Source: Bacteroidota bacterium | Lineage (GTDB): Bacteria; Bacteroidota; Bacteroidia; AKYH767-A; OLB10 | Length of the DNA stretch: 44,935 nucleotides | Assembly: GCA_016721435.1 (NCBI GenBank) | Contig: JADKIC010000039.1 | Span: forward strand, 1-44,935 | Direction of reading: 5' to 3' | Shown: piece by piece, positions 19,185-28,148 of the stretch | Layout of the letters: each line of letters opens with the position of its first letter | How positions within the stretch are numbered: the stretch's first letter is position 1 | Made by a program: the position numbers and the translations under genes | The notes under the pieces: generated by a model | Told to the model about the DNA's origin: nothing | Seen by the model: the letters and a program-made list of their open reading frames with translations, nothing else | Database searches by the model: none

Positions 19185-19877
19185 TTAAAAAACGCAGGGT
19201 TTTTTATGTAGCTCCGGTGGGGACTTTTTCCAGTCTTTAACTTTTAAAGTTCGGATGTGTTCATCGGGGGTGGTGAGATCGGAGGCGAGGCAAATTTTGG
19301 TTTCACCGCTGAGATATTGAAGTAAATCGGCGAGGAGTTGGTTGTTGCGATAGGGCGTTTCTATGAAGAGCTGCGTTTCTTTCTTGCTTTTAGCGGCTTC
19401 TTCCATGCGCTGAATTTTCTTCATGCGCTCCGCTTTATCAATCGGTAAATAGCCATGAAAGCAAAATTGTTGTCCGCTGAGTCCGGAGGCCATCAAAGCG
19501 AGTAGGAGAGAGGAAGGTCCAACCAATGGCATGACTTTATATCCGTTTCGGTGTGCTTCGGCCACCACTCTGGCACCGGGATCAGCAACACCCGGACATC
19601 CCGCCTCACTGAGTAATCCCATCGAAATTCCTGACTTCATCGGCAAGAGCAGCTCAGCCATATCCTGATCGGGTTGATGTTTATCCAATTCCTGAATAAC
19701 AAGCTCTGACTGAGGAATCGTAATGCTGCAGGTTTTCAAAAAGGCTCTTGCTGTCTTCGAATCCTCAACAATGAAATATTGCAGACTGCGAATGATGGTG
19801 AGTGTTCCTTCAGGCAAAAAATCATTTACATTTTCAGCCCCTAACGTGGATGGAATTAAATATAATGTAGGAATCAT
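19185..19877 (-). CDS. RsmI-like SAM methyltransferase (tetrapyrrole-methylase fold)
   Basis: A 230-residue TP-methylase protein. It has an N-terminal LYLIPSTLG strand, EAGCPGVADPGARVVAEAH (the SEAGxPxxxDPG motif of RsmI), VGPSSLLLALMASGLSGQQFCFHGYLP and ETQLFIETPYR. RsmI 2'-O-methylates C1402 of 16S rRNA. The leader motif differs from canonical RsmI and the protein is shorter than the usual ~280 residues. Bacteroidota often carry a second RsmI-type paralogue, and this may be that one. The ATG at 19877 is chosen over a TTG two codons upstream. Confidence 0.82.
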   Translation of the reverse strand: MIPTLYLIPSTLGAENVNDFLPEGTLTIIRSLQYFIVEDSKTARAFLKTCSITIPQSELVIQELDKHQPDQDMAELLLPMKSGISMGLLSEAGCPGVADPGARVVAEAHRNGYKVMPLVGPSSLLLALMASGLSGQQFCFHGYLPIDKAERMKKIQRMEEAAKSKKETQLFIETPYRNNQLLADLLQYLSGETKICLASDLTTPDEHIRTLKVKDWKKSPPELHKKPCVF

Positions 19878-19889
19878 GGGCAAAGATAT

Positions 19890-19929
19890 AATTCAGAATG
19901 CAGAATTCAGAATGCAGAATTAAGAATTA
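19890..19929 (+). repeat. GAATTCA/GAATGCA heptamer array upstream of the RsmI-like gene
   Basis: Reading away from the gene start, the plus strand carries alternating GAATTCA and GAATGCA units (about five). The mirror-image array stands at 20091-20116, so the spacer is flanked by inverted copies. Confidence 0.8.
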
Positions 19930-20068
19930 TTTTATTGGTTTTTTCTAATGAATTCTCGAGAAAAACTGATCTGAACCACAATTTGAAATATTGCTTTTAA
20001 AAGTATTACTATGATACGCTACGTTGCGAATAACAAGATGACCTAGGTGAGATTTTACAAATTCTGAA
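19920..20068. repeat. Spacer element, copy 1 (homologous to 22210-22356)
   Basis: A 149-base non-coding stretch that is a diverged, same-orientation copy of 22210-22356 (148 bases). Shared blocks in order: TTAAGAAT start, AAAACTGA, TTGCTT, GATAC, GNGAATAACAANATGNC, TANGTNAGAT and a final AATTCTGAA. Most differences in the block at 20026-20050 are transitions. Confidence 0.65.
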
Positions 20069-20090
20069 CTTGCCTGCAGCAAGCAGCAGG

Positions 20091-20116
20091 TTCTGCATTC
20101 ATAATTCTGAATTCAT
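20091..20116 (-). repeat. GAATTCA-type repeat at the stop of the secreted repeat protein
   Basis: Minus strand: the TGA (complement of 20117-20119) is followed directly by ATGAATTCAGAATTATGAAT, a short array of GAATNCA-like units. It faces the array at 19890-19929 across the spacer. Confidence 0.7.
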
Positions 20117-22168
20117 TCAATCCTCAACAATAAACTTACCCGTCGACCTTCCTTCCTTCGATTGCAATTGGGTTAAATACATTCCGCTGGGTAAATGGCT
20201 AATATCGATGGATACTTTTTCAGATGTATATACTCTTGTTGAATAAACAATTTGACCATATGCATTAAATAGCGTAATTATATTTTCTTGCTCTGGCCTT
20301 CCATTTAAATCGATACTTAAAACATTATTTGCAGGATTTGGATATAAGTTAAAATTGACAAGATTTGATATTTCATCTGCTCCTACAAGTGGAGCTAAAA
20401 GAGTTTTCCAAACACTTTTATCCCATGTGCCTGCAAAAAGATATCCATCATGTATGGCAAGAGACATTACCGAATTAAATTGAGAAATTGAATTCACATT
20501 ACTCCAAGTATACCCAAAGTCATTGGATATTTTTACACCTCCACTTGTTCCAGCAAAAAGAAAATTATTATAACCTACCATGTCATAAGTAGCACCAAAC
20601 GGTGTAGCAATGCTTGGTGTCCAACTCACTCCATTGTCGGAAGAAGTAAATACCCCTCCACCAAAGGTTCCAGCAATTAAATATCCGTTATGTGCTAAAA
20701 TTTTTGAAACTACTGCTCCAGAAAATCCACTACTAGTAGGTGACCAAGAAGCTCCATTATTGCTCGATACATAAACACCATTCCCATAAGTTCCCGCGAA
20801 TATACTGGTTCCAATTTTTACCAAGGTCATAATTGTTGGACTGTTCATACCTGAATTCATAGTTGTCCATGTGATCCCGTTATCATTGGTATGTAATACT
20901 CCGAAGTTAGTACCTACAAAAACATTTGTTCCATCTACCAGTACCGTGTTTAGATAGAGATTGGTCAAACCCGAGTTCAACGATGTCCAAGATGCCCCAC
21001 TGTCGCTTGATGAAAATATTCCATCTCCCCAAGTAGTAATAAATAAGGTTGAGTCTTCAAATAATAGTTTAGTTATAATGCATATGGGTAATCCACTATT
21101 TTGACTTAACCATAAATTACCATTATCAGTAGTGGAAAAAAAACCTGCTGATTCTCCGCTAGCATAAAGTTTAACTCCATCGGTAGCCATCGCTGAAATT
21201 TTACAATTAGTTAATCCAAAACTTGACGCATTCCAACTTAATCCATTGTTTATAGAGGAATAAATGCCTCCACCTTCAGAACCAACAAAAATGATTGAAT
21301 TGTGACTAATTGCAGATATGATAGAACTGTTATAAATTCCTACATTAGCTGTCGACCAAGTTGCTCCATTATTATTCGAATAAAAAAGTCCAGAATCATT
21401 TGTTCCTGCGAACAAATCAGTTCCCTCCATAAACAAAGTCCTTATGTCTAAATTTGTCAATCCAACATTTATAGAACTCCAGTTTGTTCCTCCATTATTT
21501 GAGTAAAAAAACTCCATCATAAGTTCCAACAAATATATCTTGTCCATTGATCCATATTTTTGAAAAATTAGTATTCGTGATGCCATTGTTTGTTAAACTC
21601 CAACTGACTCCATTATTAACTGACTTATATACTCCAACACCATATACTCCTGCATAAATTTCTGTTCCATTCAAGCAAATGCCCAGACTTGAGGATTGGC
21701 TATTCCAATATTAACAGAACTCCAAGAATTTCCATTATTGTTTGAGACATAGATCCCACTATCAGCAGTGCCTGCAAAAATAGAAGTTCCTGAAATTATC
21801 ATCGAAATTATATATGGAGTTGGAATGCCATTATTCACCTGACTCCATGAATTCCCATTATTCGTTGTCTTGAATAGATCTCCATCGGTACCAGCATAAA
21901 GATTCGATCCATCTGCTAGCAACGTAAAAATTCCTGAGCTTGCTAATCCCACACTTTTTGGTGTCCATGTGGAGCCATTATTTGTAGAAAGGAAAACTCC
22001 TGCACCATAGGATCCAATAGCCCCAAAAGAAGTTGCTACAAACAAGTTATTTCCAACTGAAGCAAAGGATGAAATAACTCCCCCTCCAGGACCATTGGTT
22101 TGATGCCATTGTGCTGAAATGGTGTGATGGCAAAATATTAAAATTAATAGGAAGTAAAGTCTTTTCAT
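20117..22168 (-). CDS. Secreted BNR/sortilin-like repeat protein with T9SS sorting domain (two frameshifts)
   Basis: About 680 residues. A signal peptide (MKRLYFLLILIFCHHTISAQ) leads into about a dozen 40-residue repeats of the form SNNGxSWxxxNxGL, then xLFAGTxxGGVF, which form a beta-propeller of the Ycf48/BNR type. The end (FNLYPNPANNVLSIDL, then HLPSGMYLTQLQ, TGKFIVED) is a type A T9SS sorting domain, so the protein is sent to the cell surface or medium. Frame changes near 21672 (one base lost after QVWAFA) and at 21505-21511 (one extra T) leave three pieces. These are likely indel errors; the bridging frame reads LNGTEIYAGVYGVGVYKS. Function is unknown; adhesion or surface binding is plausible. 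Confidence 0.88.
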
Positions 22169-22189
22169 TGAATAAAGGTAGGGATTAAA

Positions 22190-22215
22190 TCAGAATGTAG
22201 AATGAAAAATTAAGA
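22190..22215 (+). repeat. GAATG-type repeat upstream of the secreted repeat protein
   Basis: CAGAATGTAGAATGAAAAATT reads away from the gene start on the plus strand, a degenerate version of the GAATNCA array at 19890. It begins the second copy of the spacer element. Confidence 0.5.
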
Positions 22216-22356
22216 ATATTTTCAGGATAATTCTATTATATTCAAGTAAAAATATAAACTGACCAACCATGTGACAAGAATGTTGCTTAAATCGACTAGT
22301 AGATACATTCAAAAGTGAATAACAAAATGGCTTAAGTAAGATCATTCCAATTCTGA
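22210..22356. repeat. Spacer element, copy 2 (homologous to 19920-20068)
   Basis: A same-orientation, diverged copy of 19920-20068, lying on the other side of the 20117-22168 gene. The best conserved block is 22315-22343, where GTGAATAACAAAATGGCTTA aligns with GCGAATAACAAGATGACCTA. No coding frame is shared between the copies. Confidence 0.65.
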
Positions 22357-22392
22357 ATTCTGAATTCTGAATTCTGAATTCTGAATTCTGAA
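22348..22392 (-). repeat. GAATTCA heptamer array abutting the phosphoesterase stop
   Basis: Six near-perfect 7-base units (minus strand TTCAGAATTCAGAATTCAG) start at the first base after the TAA of the 22393-23650 gene. This is the cleanest array in the window. Confidence 0.9.
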
Positions 22393-23650
22393 TTAACTTC
22401 TATGGAGCTCAAAAACGGTAATCTCCGGCAGTATCCCTACCCGCCCCGGATACCCCAGGAATCCGAGTCCGCGATTGACGTAAAGATGCTGATGTCCTTC
22501 CGTGTATAAGCCTGCCCATTCTTTGTACACATACTGCACCGGACTCCATTTAAAAAACGGCAATTCCACTCCAAACTGAAAGCCATGGGTATGTCCGGCC
22601 AGCATCAGGTGAATATTTTTAAAATCCTTCAAGACTTCTCCTCTCCAGTGACTGGGATCATGGGAAAGCAAAATATTGAAATCGCTAGAGTCGATATCTT
22701 TCGTCGCCAGGGGTAAACTCCCATACTTGGGAAAACGAAGATGCATACTGTAATTCTGTACGCCAATCAATGTAATCCGCTCTCCGTCTTTTTCAATATG
22801 ACGATGTTCATCCATCAGGATATCCCGTCCCAATTCCTTATGCCCCTTAATCAACGTATTCAGATTATCCACTTTTGCCTGATCTGAATCCCATGCTACA
22901 TAGTCACCATAATCGTGGTTACCCAGCGTAGAATAAATTCCCTGACGCGCCTTAAGTTTTGAAAGTGCAGGTTTATGGACATCCAGTTCTTCTGATTTAT
23001 TATTCACCAGATCGCCTGTAAAAAGGATGATATCTGCTTGTTGCTCGTTAATAATTCTCACCGCCTCTTCCAGAGGTGAAGTGCTGACAAAACTACCCAC
23101 GTGTAAATCCGAAATTTGCACAATTTTATATCCCTGAAATGCAGCAGGGAGATGGGGCAATGTGAGTTTGATGTTCTTGACCTGATAATCATAAGCGCCA
23201 CGCACCATTCCATAAATCAATGACATGAACGGTAAGGAGCCGAGCACTAATCCTGTTTTGATTAAAAAATCAGATCGTGTAATGGCATTGTCAGGTATCA
23301 CACTCAAGGACTCACCGGCCTCTTTTGGCGAATTAAACATCTTCTCAAAAGCCCATCTTGCCCCTCTAAAGATATCATCTGTCAACAAAAAAAGCAGAAT
23401 AAAAATTTTCGAGAACGTCAACACGAAAATAAACGCACCGGAATAGGTCTTCAAAGCTTTTGGCCAAAGATCCCAATCGTAAATTCGACTAGCCAGCAAT
23501 ACAACCACACAAAAGCAGTCATCGACCAGAAAGTAATGGTAGTTACTTTTGAAACATCTCCGAACTATTGCATAGCAAATTTGAATGCCTGAAAACATAG
23601 AAATCTAATGCAACAAGGATGATTATAAAGATAAGAATTCTAATGGTCAT
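22393..23650 (-). CDS. Membrane-anchored calcineurin-like metallophosphoesterase (5' frameshifts)
   Basis: The last ~280 residues carry all metallophosphoesterase motifs: QISDLHVGSF, FTGDLVNN, LGNHDYGDY, LLSHDPSHW and AGHTHGFQFG. This is the YaeI/YkuE-like class with an N-terminal membrane portion; KTYSGAFIFVLTFSKIFILLFL is one helix. The intact frame begins at 23598, but its first 40 residues look scrambled. An ATG at 23650 gives MTIRILIFIIILVALDFYVF, the expected first helix. Pieces in the other frames (TTITFWSMTAFVWLYCWL, then ASRIYDWDLWPKALKTYSG) complete the region, so I infer two or more indels between 23500 and 23610. Members of this class may act on UDP-diacylglucosamine or other phosphate esters; the substrate is not determinable. 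Confidence 0.87.
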
Positions 23651-23774
23651 AGTGATGGAACAAACTTATAGTGATATTGTTATTTTTCTTGCTGCCAGCT
23701 ACCGGCTTCCGGCTCCGGTGGGGAGGTGCCACTCCCATCGCGAGCGAAATCTCTGGAAAGAGATGGAGCCTCGC

Positions 23775-23873
23775 GACTGCTTGCTTCTGGCTACTTGCCT
23801 CTGACACTTACTTCTGGCAGCTTACTTCTGGCTGCTTGCTTCTGGCTACTTGCTTCTGGCTGCTTGCTTCTGT
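23775..23873. repeat. 14-base tandem repeat (GCTGCTTGCTTCTG)
   Basis: Seven head-to-tail units of consensus GCTGCTTGCTTCTG with alternation at position 4 (GCTG/GCTA). Single related units occur at 13071-13100 (reverse complement) and 18762-18776. It occupies part of the 345-base gene-free spacer 23651-23995, which also has an ATCTCT-GGAA-AGAGAT hairpin near 23750-23765. Confidence 0.8.
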
Positions 23874-23902
23874 GCTGACAAATGGTGCAACTTTAACTTT
23901 GA

Positions 23903-23941
23903 ACCATGAAGCAGAATCGCGAAAGCGATACGCTTCATGGT
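23903..23941. other. Two-tier hairpin with a GAAA tetraloop
   Basis: A 10-base perfect outer stem (ACCATGAAGC / GCTTCATGGT) encloses a 5-base inner stem (ATCGC / GCGAT) closed by the tetraloop GAAA, with 3- and 2-base bulges between. It lies just past the 14-base array. There is no T run, so it is not a simple terminator; it may be a structured RNA or a repeat-derived palindrome. Confidence 0.6.
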
Positions 23942-23995
23942 ATACCTTAAACTCAGACGATTCAGTTCAATTAATATTTAAATTATTATCCTAAC

Positions 23996-24643
23996 CTACG
24001 GCGCCAGTCTGAACACCATCCAACCCGTCGGACTATCTTCATAGAGGAAGCGATCATGGAGGCGGTTGGGACGACCTTGCCAAAACTCGATACGGTCAGG
24101 AAGGACAATGTATCCTCCCCAATGTGCAGGGCGGGGGATGTCCTTCCCTTCATACTGTTTCTCTAATTGTGCAATGTTCGATTCTATTATTTCCCTGCTT
24201 TTTATGACTGTACTCTGTGCTGAAGCCCATGCCCCAATCTGACTATCTCTTGGGCGGCTGGCGAAGTAGGCATCACTTTCCTCCGGACTCACTTTTTCAA
24301 TGCGTCCTTCAATTCTAACCTGCCTTGCCTGTAAGGTCCAGAAGAAATTGAGACTGACAAAGGGCGACTCTGCCATTTCCTTCCCCTTCCGGCTATCGTA
24401 ATTGGTGTAAAAAACGAACCCTCGCTTATCTACTCCTTTCAATAGCACAATTCTGGAAGAAGGTCTGCCGTCGTTTACCGTGCTAAGGTCCACCGCATTA
24501 GGTTCAGATACACCGGCTGCTATGGCTTCCTTCATCCAGGCTTCGAATTGATCTAAAGGGTTCTCCAGCAGGTGATTCTCACTTAAGATACCCTTATCGT
24601 ATTGTATACGAGACCCTTGCAAATATTCGTTCAGATGCTTCAT
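23996..24643 (-). CDS. pdxH: PdxH, pyridoxamine/pyridoxine 5'-phosphate oxidase
   Basis: A 215-residue FMN enzyme that makes pyridoxal 5'-phosphate, the last step of vitamin B6 synthesis and salvage. Family motifs: PNAVDLSTVNDGRPSSRIVLLKGVDKRGFVFYTN, SLNFFWTLQARQVRIEGRIEKV, SYFASRPRDSQIGAWAS and the C-terminal IEFWQGRPNRLHDR with the terminal RLAP. The start is the ATG at 24643 (MKHLNEYLQG), since the longer frame adds ten residues not found in homologues. Confidence 0.95.
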   Translation of the reverse strand: MKHLNEYLQGSRIQYDKGILSENHLLENPLDQFEAWMKEAIAAGVSEPNAVDLSTVNDGRPSSRIVLLKGVDKRGFVFYTNYDSRKGKEMAESPFVSLNFFWTLQARQVRIEGRIEKVSPEESDAYFASRPRDSQIGAWASAQSTVIKSREIIESNIAQLEKQYEGKDIPRPAHWGGYIVLPDRIEFWQGRPNRLHDRFLYEDSPTGWMVFRLAP

Positions 24644-24779
24644 AGGGCTCAAAGTTAGGTGTAAAATCAACAAAATAAATTGTAAGGTTCATTATCAACA
24701 TGATCCAATATTACATGTCTTTTGCATCTTTTTTTACAAACCGTTGGCGTTTGACTTCCGTATCAATGTAAGGCTGGCA

Positions 24780-24787
24780 TACTTTTG
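24780..24787 (+). promoter_or_regulatory. Possible -7 element (TACTTTTG) upstream of the YqgE gene
   Basis: TACTTTTG fits TAnnTTTG, with a TTTG at 24750-24753 as a possible -33 box, though the 26-base spacer is longer than usual. It lies 65 bases before the ATG at 24853. Confidence 0.35.
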
Positions 24788-24852
24788 GACTTTGCTGCAG
24801 ATAGTAAAAACTTGATTCAAATCCGACAGATTATAAGAAGGAGAGATCAGCA

Positions 24853-25443
24853 ATGAGCGATAAACAATTAAAAAAAGAGGTTATGAAAAAGTTATCTAAA
24901 CCGGTCCAGGGCAGCCTCCTTATCTCGGAGCCTTTTTTGGTCGACTCTTATTTTAAACGCGCAGTAGTATTACTCAGCGAACACGATGATAAAGGAACGC
25001 TGGGGTTCATTCTAAATAAACCAACAGATGTCACTTTAAACGAAGCGGTAGATGATTTCCCTGAGTTTCGAGTACCTCTCTATTTTGGAGGTCCCGTTGA
25101 AACCGATACACTATTCTACATCCATACAGTTGGTCACTTGCTGGAAGGATCAAAAGAAATACTAAATGGAATTTTCTGGGGTGGTGATTATGAACAATTG
25201 AAATTCTTAATCGACACGAAACAAATCCGCCCTAATCAAATAAGATTCTATGCCGGCTATTCGGGCTGGGAACCCAAGCAACTGGACCATGAGTTAAAAG
25301 AAAAATCATGGCTGGTCTTTAAAGGAAGTAAACAATTCACCTTCGCCGATGATCCTCGCTCTTTATGGAGTCAGGTGCTCCGAAGTATGGGCAATGAATA
25401 CGCCATACTCGCGAACTTTCCGGAGGATCCGAATCTGAATTAA
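24853..25443 (+). CDS. YqgE/AlgH (UPF0301) family protein
   Basis: A 196-residue protein of the UPF0301 family. The signatures are GSLLISEPFLVDSYFKRAVVLLSEHDDKGTLGFILNKP, YFGGPVETDTLFYIHT and RFYAGYSGWEPKQLDHELKEKSW. AlgH/YqgE is linked to regulation of secretion-related genes in Pseudomonas, but its biochemical role is not established. The frame is intact and monocistronic, closed by the terminator at 25470-25500. Confidence 0.92.
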   Translation: MSDKQLKKEVMKKLSKPVQGSLLISEPFLVDSYFKRAVVLLSEHDDKGTLGFILNKPTDVTLNEAVDDFPEFRVPLYFGGPVETDTLFYIHTVGHLLEGSKEILNGIFWGGDYEQLKFLIDTKQIRPNQIRFYAGYSGWEPKQLDHELKEKSWLVFKGSKQFTFADDPRSLWSQVLRSMGNEYAILANFPEDPNLN

Positions 25444-25469
25444 AAAAATTTTTGAATTGGGTTAACGAT

Positions 25470-25500
25470 AAAGGAGGGCCGGGGGGTTCTCCTTTTTTTT
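25470..25500 (+). terminator. Rho-independent terminator of the YqgE gene
   Basis: Stem AAAGGAG / CTCCTTT with a G-rich 12-base loop, followed by a T run to 25500. It begins 27 bases after the stop. Confidence 0.75.
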
Positions 25501-25534
25501 GATGCTTTTCGTAAGGAAACACTTTATATGGGGG

Positions 25535-25640
25535 TTACGAAATACGAATTTTTACGAAATTACGAAATACGAATTGGCGAATTCGCGAATTGACGAATGT
25601 ACGAATTGACGAAATTACGAATTGACGAATGTACGAATGG
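25535..25640 (+). repeat. GAATTGAC/GAATGTAC octamer array
   Basis: In the 301-base spacer between the YqgE and selU genes: TACGAAAT/TACGAATT units, then an alternation of GAATTGAC and GAATGTAC (period 8; the 16-base pair recurs at least twice). It is the same GAATT/GAATG pattern as at 2755 and 29902, with C instead of T at position 8. Confidence 0.85.
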
Positions 25641-25650
25641 AGGAGAGAGG

Positions 25651-25680
25651 AAATCTGCGAAAATCCGTAAAATCCGTGTA
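25651..25680. repeat. AATCCGT-type dispersed repeat
   Basis: GAAATCTGCGAAAATCCGTA then AAATCCGTGTA. It belongs with the strings at 16814-16855 and 28021-28050 and is non-coding. Confidence 0.45.
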
Positions 25681-25732
25681 GGCCGACAGGACTCCGTGTT
25701 CCCCCCTTGGGAGTTTTGTTGATATGAATAGT

Positions 25733-25740
25733 TAGTTTTG
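25733..25740 (+). promoter_or_regulatory. Possible -7 element abutting selU
   Basis: TAGTTTTG matches TAnnTTTG and ends 4 bases before the selU ATG at 25745. A TTG at 25707-25709 would give a 23-base spacer. If real, the mRNA would be leaderless or nearly so. Confidence 0.4.
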
Positions 25741-25744
25741 CAGA

Positions 25745-26787
25745 ATGCAGGTGCAGGTATTATCTATAGATGATTTTTTGTTGCAAATGGGTTTGAAGAA
25801 ACCATTGGTGCTCGATACCAGAAGTGAAAAGGAGTTTGAAAAGGCCCATCTTCCGGGTGCTATTTCGTTGCCCTTGCTTAACAATGAACAACGGCATATT
25901 ATCGGTACGGTGTATAAGAAAGAAGGGCGTCAGTCAGCAGTATTGAAAGGTTTTGAATTGGTAGGTCCGGAATTTCATGGGAAAATAAAATATGTTTTAG
26001 AAGAAGCCAAAGGCAAACCGGTGTTTTTATATTGCTGGAGAGGAGGTATGCGGAGTAATATCATGGCCTGGCTCTTGCAAATGGCGGGATTAAAAGTTTT
26101 CTACTCGAAGGAGGTTATAAATCATTTCGCCATTGGGTATTAAAGCAACTCAACCGGCCTTTGAAAATATTGATTCTCGGTGGGAAAACAGGAAGTGGAA
26201 AAACAGATCTCCTGAAAATGATGCGCAGTCGTGGTGAACAAACCATTGACCTGGAACAATTGGCATCTCACAAGGGCTCTGCTTTTGGTCTATTGGGAAT
26301 GCCTCCTCAGCCCATGCAGGAACATTTTGAAAACTTATTGGGGATGGAGATGCATCTTCTGAATGAAACAGAAATAGTATGGTTGGAGAACGAAAGTCGG
26401 GGCATCGGAAAACTGATTATCCCTAACACGTTGTTTGAAAGAATGCGATTAGCCAAAGTAGTAGAGCTGGAGGTGAGTCACCGTGAACGTATGGATAGAA
26501 TTCTCAAAGAATACTGTATTTTTCCGAAAGAATCTCTGGCTGAACATACCCGCAGAATTGAACGTCGTCTCGGAGGTCAGCATATGAAAGCAGCATTGGC
26601 ATTTCTGGAGGAAGATCAGATGGAGAAATGGCTGGAGATTATTTTAGGTTATTACGATAAAACCTATGCTTTCAGCAATGAAAAACGTGATCAGAGTCAG
26701 ATCCATTCCTTGTCGTTTAGCTGGAATGAAGTGGAGTCCGGTCTGAATAACATCATTCAATCTAAAAATAAATTCCAGGCCATTTGA
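25745..26787 (+). CDS. selU: SelU (MnmH), tRNA 2-selenouridine synthase (one frameshift)
   Basis: About 347 residues. An N-terminal rhodanese domain (VLDTRSEKEFEKAHLPGAIS, catalytic Cys in YCWRGGMRS) is followed by a P-loop domain (ILGGKTGSGKTDLL). SelU replaces the 2-thio group with selenium in wobble uridines of tRNA-Lys, -Glu and -Gln. The frame breaks near 26105, where one base is lost between KVFY and LEGGYKSFRHW; the second half is open from before 26161. selD, its selenophosphate supplier, starts 45 bases downstream, so the two form an operon. Confidence 0.93.
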
Positions 26788-26832
26788 CTTTTTCACTACA
26801 ATCTTAAAATTAAACCTTGAAAATAAATTGAA

Positions 26833-27879
26833 ATGTCAGAAACAGTAAAGTTGACGCAGTTCAGTCACGGCTATGGTTGCGGATGTAAAATAGCTCCGGC
26901 AGTACTGGATGAAATTTTAAAAGGAAATGAAACAACCACCTCTTTTCCCGGATTGCTGGTGGGCAATGATAGTCGCGACGATGCAGCAGTTCTTGAAATA
27001 GGTAATGGTCTGGCTTTAGTCAGCACAACAGATTTCTTCATGCCTATCGTAGATGACCCTTTCGAATTCGGTCGTATTGCAGCTACCAATGCGATCTCTG
27101 ATATTTATGCCATGGGAGGGAAACCGAATCTGGCCATTGCTATTTTAGGCTGGCCGGTGGATAAACTTTCTCCGGAAATTGCCGGTCGTGTAGTAGCAGG
27201 GGGCAGATCAGTTTGTGAAGATGCAGGTATCCCTCTGGCAGGTGGCCATAGTATTGATAGTCCGGAACCCATTTTTGGTTTAGCCGTGAACGGGATAGTG
27301 CATACTGATAAATTACTCCGTAATGATACCGCACAACAGGGGGATGTTCTTTTTCTCACCAAACCCTTGGGAGTAGGTATTATCACCACTGCGGAAAAGA
27401 TGGGTAAGGCCGGAGCAGCCGATGTAAAAGCCGCCATAAGGTCCATGACAACCTTGAACAGAATAGGAGAGCGCCTGGGCGAGATTACGGGGGTGCATGC
27501 CGTTACAGATGTCACCGGCTTCGGGTTATTCGGACACTTGCTGGAGATGGCCAGAGGAAGCGGACTCGCAGCAGAACTCAACATCAAAGCCCTTCCTGAA
27601 ATTCCGGGACTGGATATTTATATGGATCAATTTACTATTCCGGCGATCACCTACCGAAACTGGAACAGCTACGGACATCTTATTCAAGAAATCGGTGCTC
27701 GGGAATTACATCTTGGATGCGACCCTCAAACCAGCGGTGGCTTACTCATTGCTATCGCAGAAAGTCAGGTAGATGAATTGATAGGACTCATGAAAGAATA
27801 TAAAATTCCAGAGACCTGTATGCAGCCCATTGGAAGAATGATAAGACAAACCGGTGAAAAGTGGGTAGAGATTGTGTAA
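26833..27879 (+). CDS. selD: SelD, selenide, water dikinase
   Basis: A 348-residue enzyme that makes selenophosphate from selenide and ATP. The N-terminal catalytic motif is GYGCGCK, so position 17 is Cys, not selenocysteine (no in-frame TGA). GLLVGNDSRDDAAV, STTDFFMPIVDDPFEFGRIAATNAISDIYAMGG and AGGHSID bind metal and ATP. DVTGFGLFGHLLEMA and DPQTSGGLL complete the family pattern. Its partner in the operon is selU, so selenium here serves tRNA modification; selA, selB and selC are not seen in the window. Confidence 0.96.
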   Translation: MSETVKLTQFSHGYGCGCKIAPAVLDEILKGNETTTSFPGLLVGNDSRDDAAVLEIGNGLALVSTTDFFMPIVDDPFEFGRIAATNAISDIYAMGGKPNLAIAILGWPVDKLSPEIAGRVVAGGRSVCEDAGIPLAGGHSIDSPEPIFGLAVNGIVHTDKLLRNDTAQQGDVLFLTKPLGVGIITTAEKMGKAGAADVKAAIRSMTTLNRIGERLGEITGVHAVTDVTGFGLFGHLLEMARGSGLAAELNIKALPEIPGLDIYMDQFTIPAITYRNWNSYGHLIQEIGARELHLGCDPQTSGGLLIAIAESQVDELIGLMKEYKIPETCMQPIGRMIRQTGEKWVEIV

Positions 27880-27989
27880 TTCAATTTTCTCGCAAATCGT
27901 TCTTTGGTACCTTTCGCATTTCGACCTCTACTTCATAAACTTCCTTCGAAGACTATACTATTTTCAATGCATTAAAATTTTTTAGCGAA

Positions 27990-28009
27990 CCTGCCTGCCG
28001 GCAGGCAGG
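27990..28009. repeat. 20-base perfect palindrome
   Basis: CCTGCCTGCCGGCAGGCAGG, a perfect inverted repeat in the convergent spacer between selD and pntB. It is followed by an AATCCGCGAAAATCC-type repeat (reverse complement) at 28021-28050. GC-rich in an AT-rich spacer. Confidence 0.85.
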
Positions 28010-28086
28010 CGCAGATGACGCTGATTTTTTAGGATTTTCGCGGATTAGATTCGTAAGTCTAAACAGTATTCGGATCCTTTCGTACT

Positions 28087-28102
28087 TGCATGCCGGCATG
28101 CA
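28087..28102. repeat. 16-base perfect palindrome
   Basis: TGCATGCCGGCATGCA, about 80 bases from the 20-base palindrome; both share the central TGCCGGCA. Could be paired sites for a dimeric protein, or remnants of one repeat family. Confidence 0.75.
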
Positions 28103-28148
28103 GGTTTCACCCTTCAACGAATAAAAAATATATATTCAGTACAACACT

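Noticed and set aside
20026..20068. Integron attC site beside the secreted-protein cassette
   Set aside because: No RYYYAAC/GTTRRRY core pair and no integrase in the window.
26880..26900. Selenocysteine in SelD
   Set aside because: The catalytic position is a TGC/TGT Cys codon in GYGCGCK; no in-frame TGA is present.
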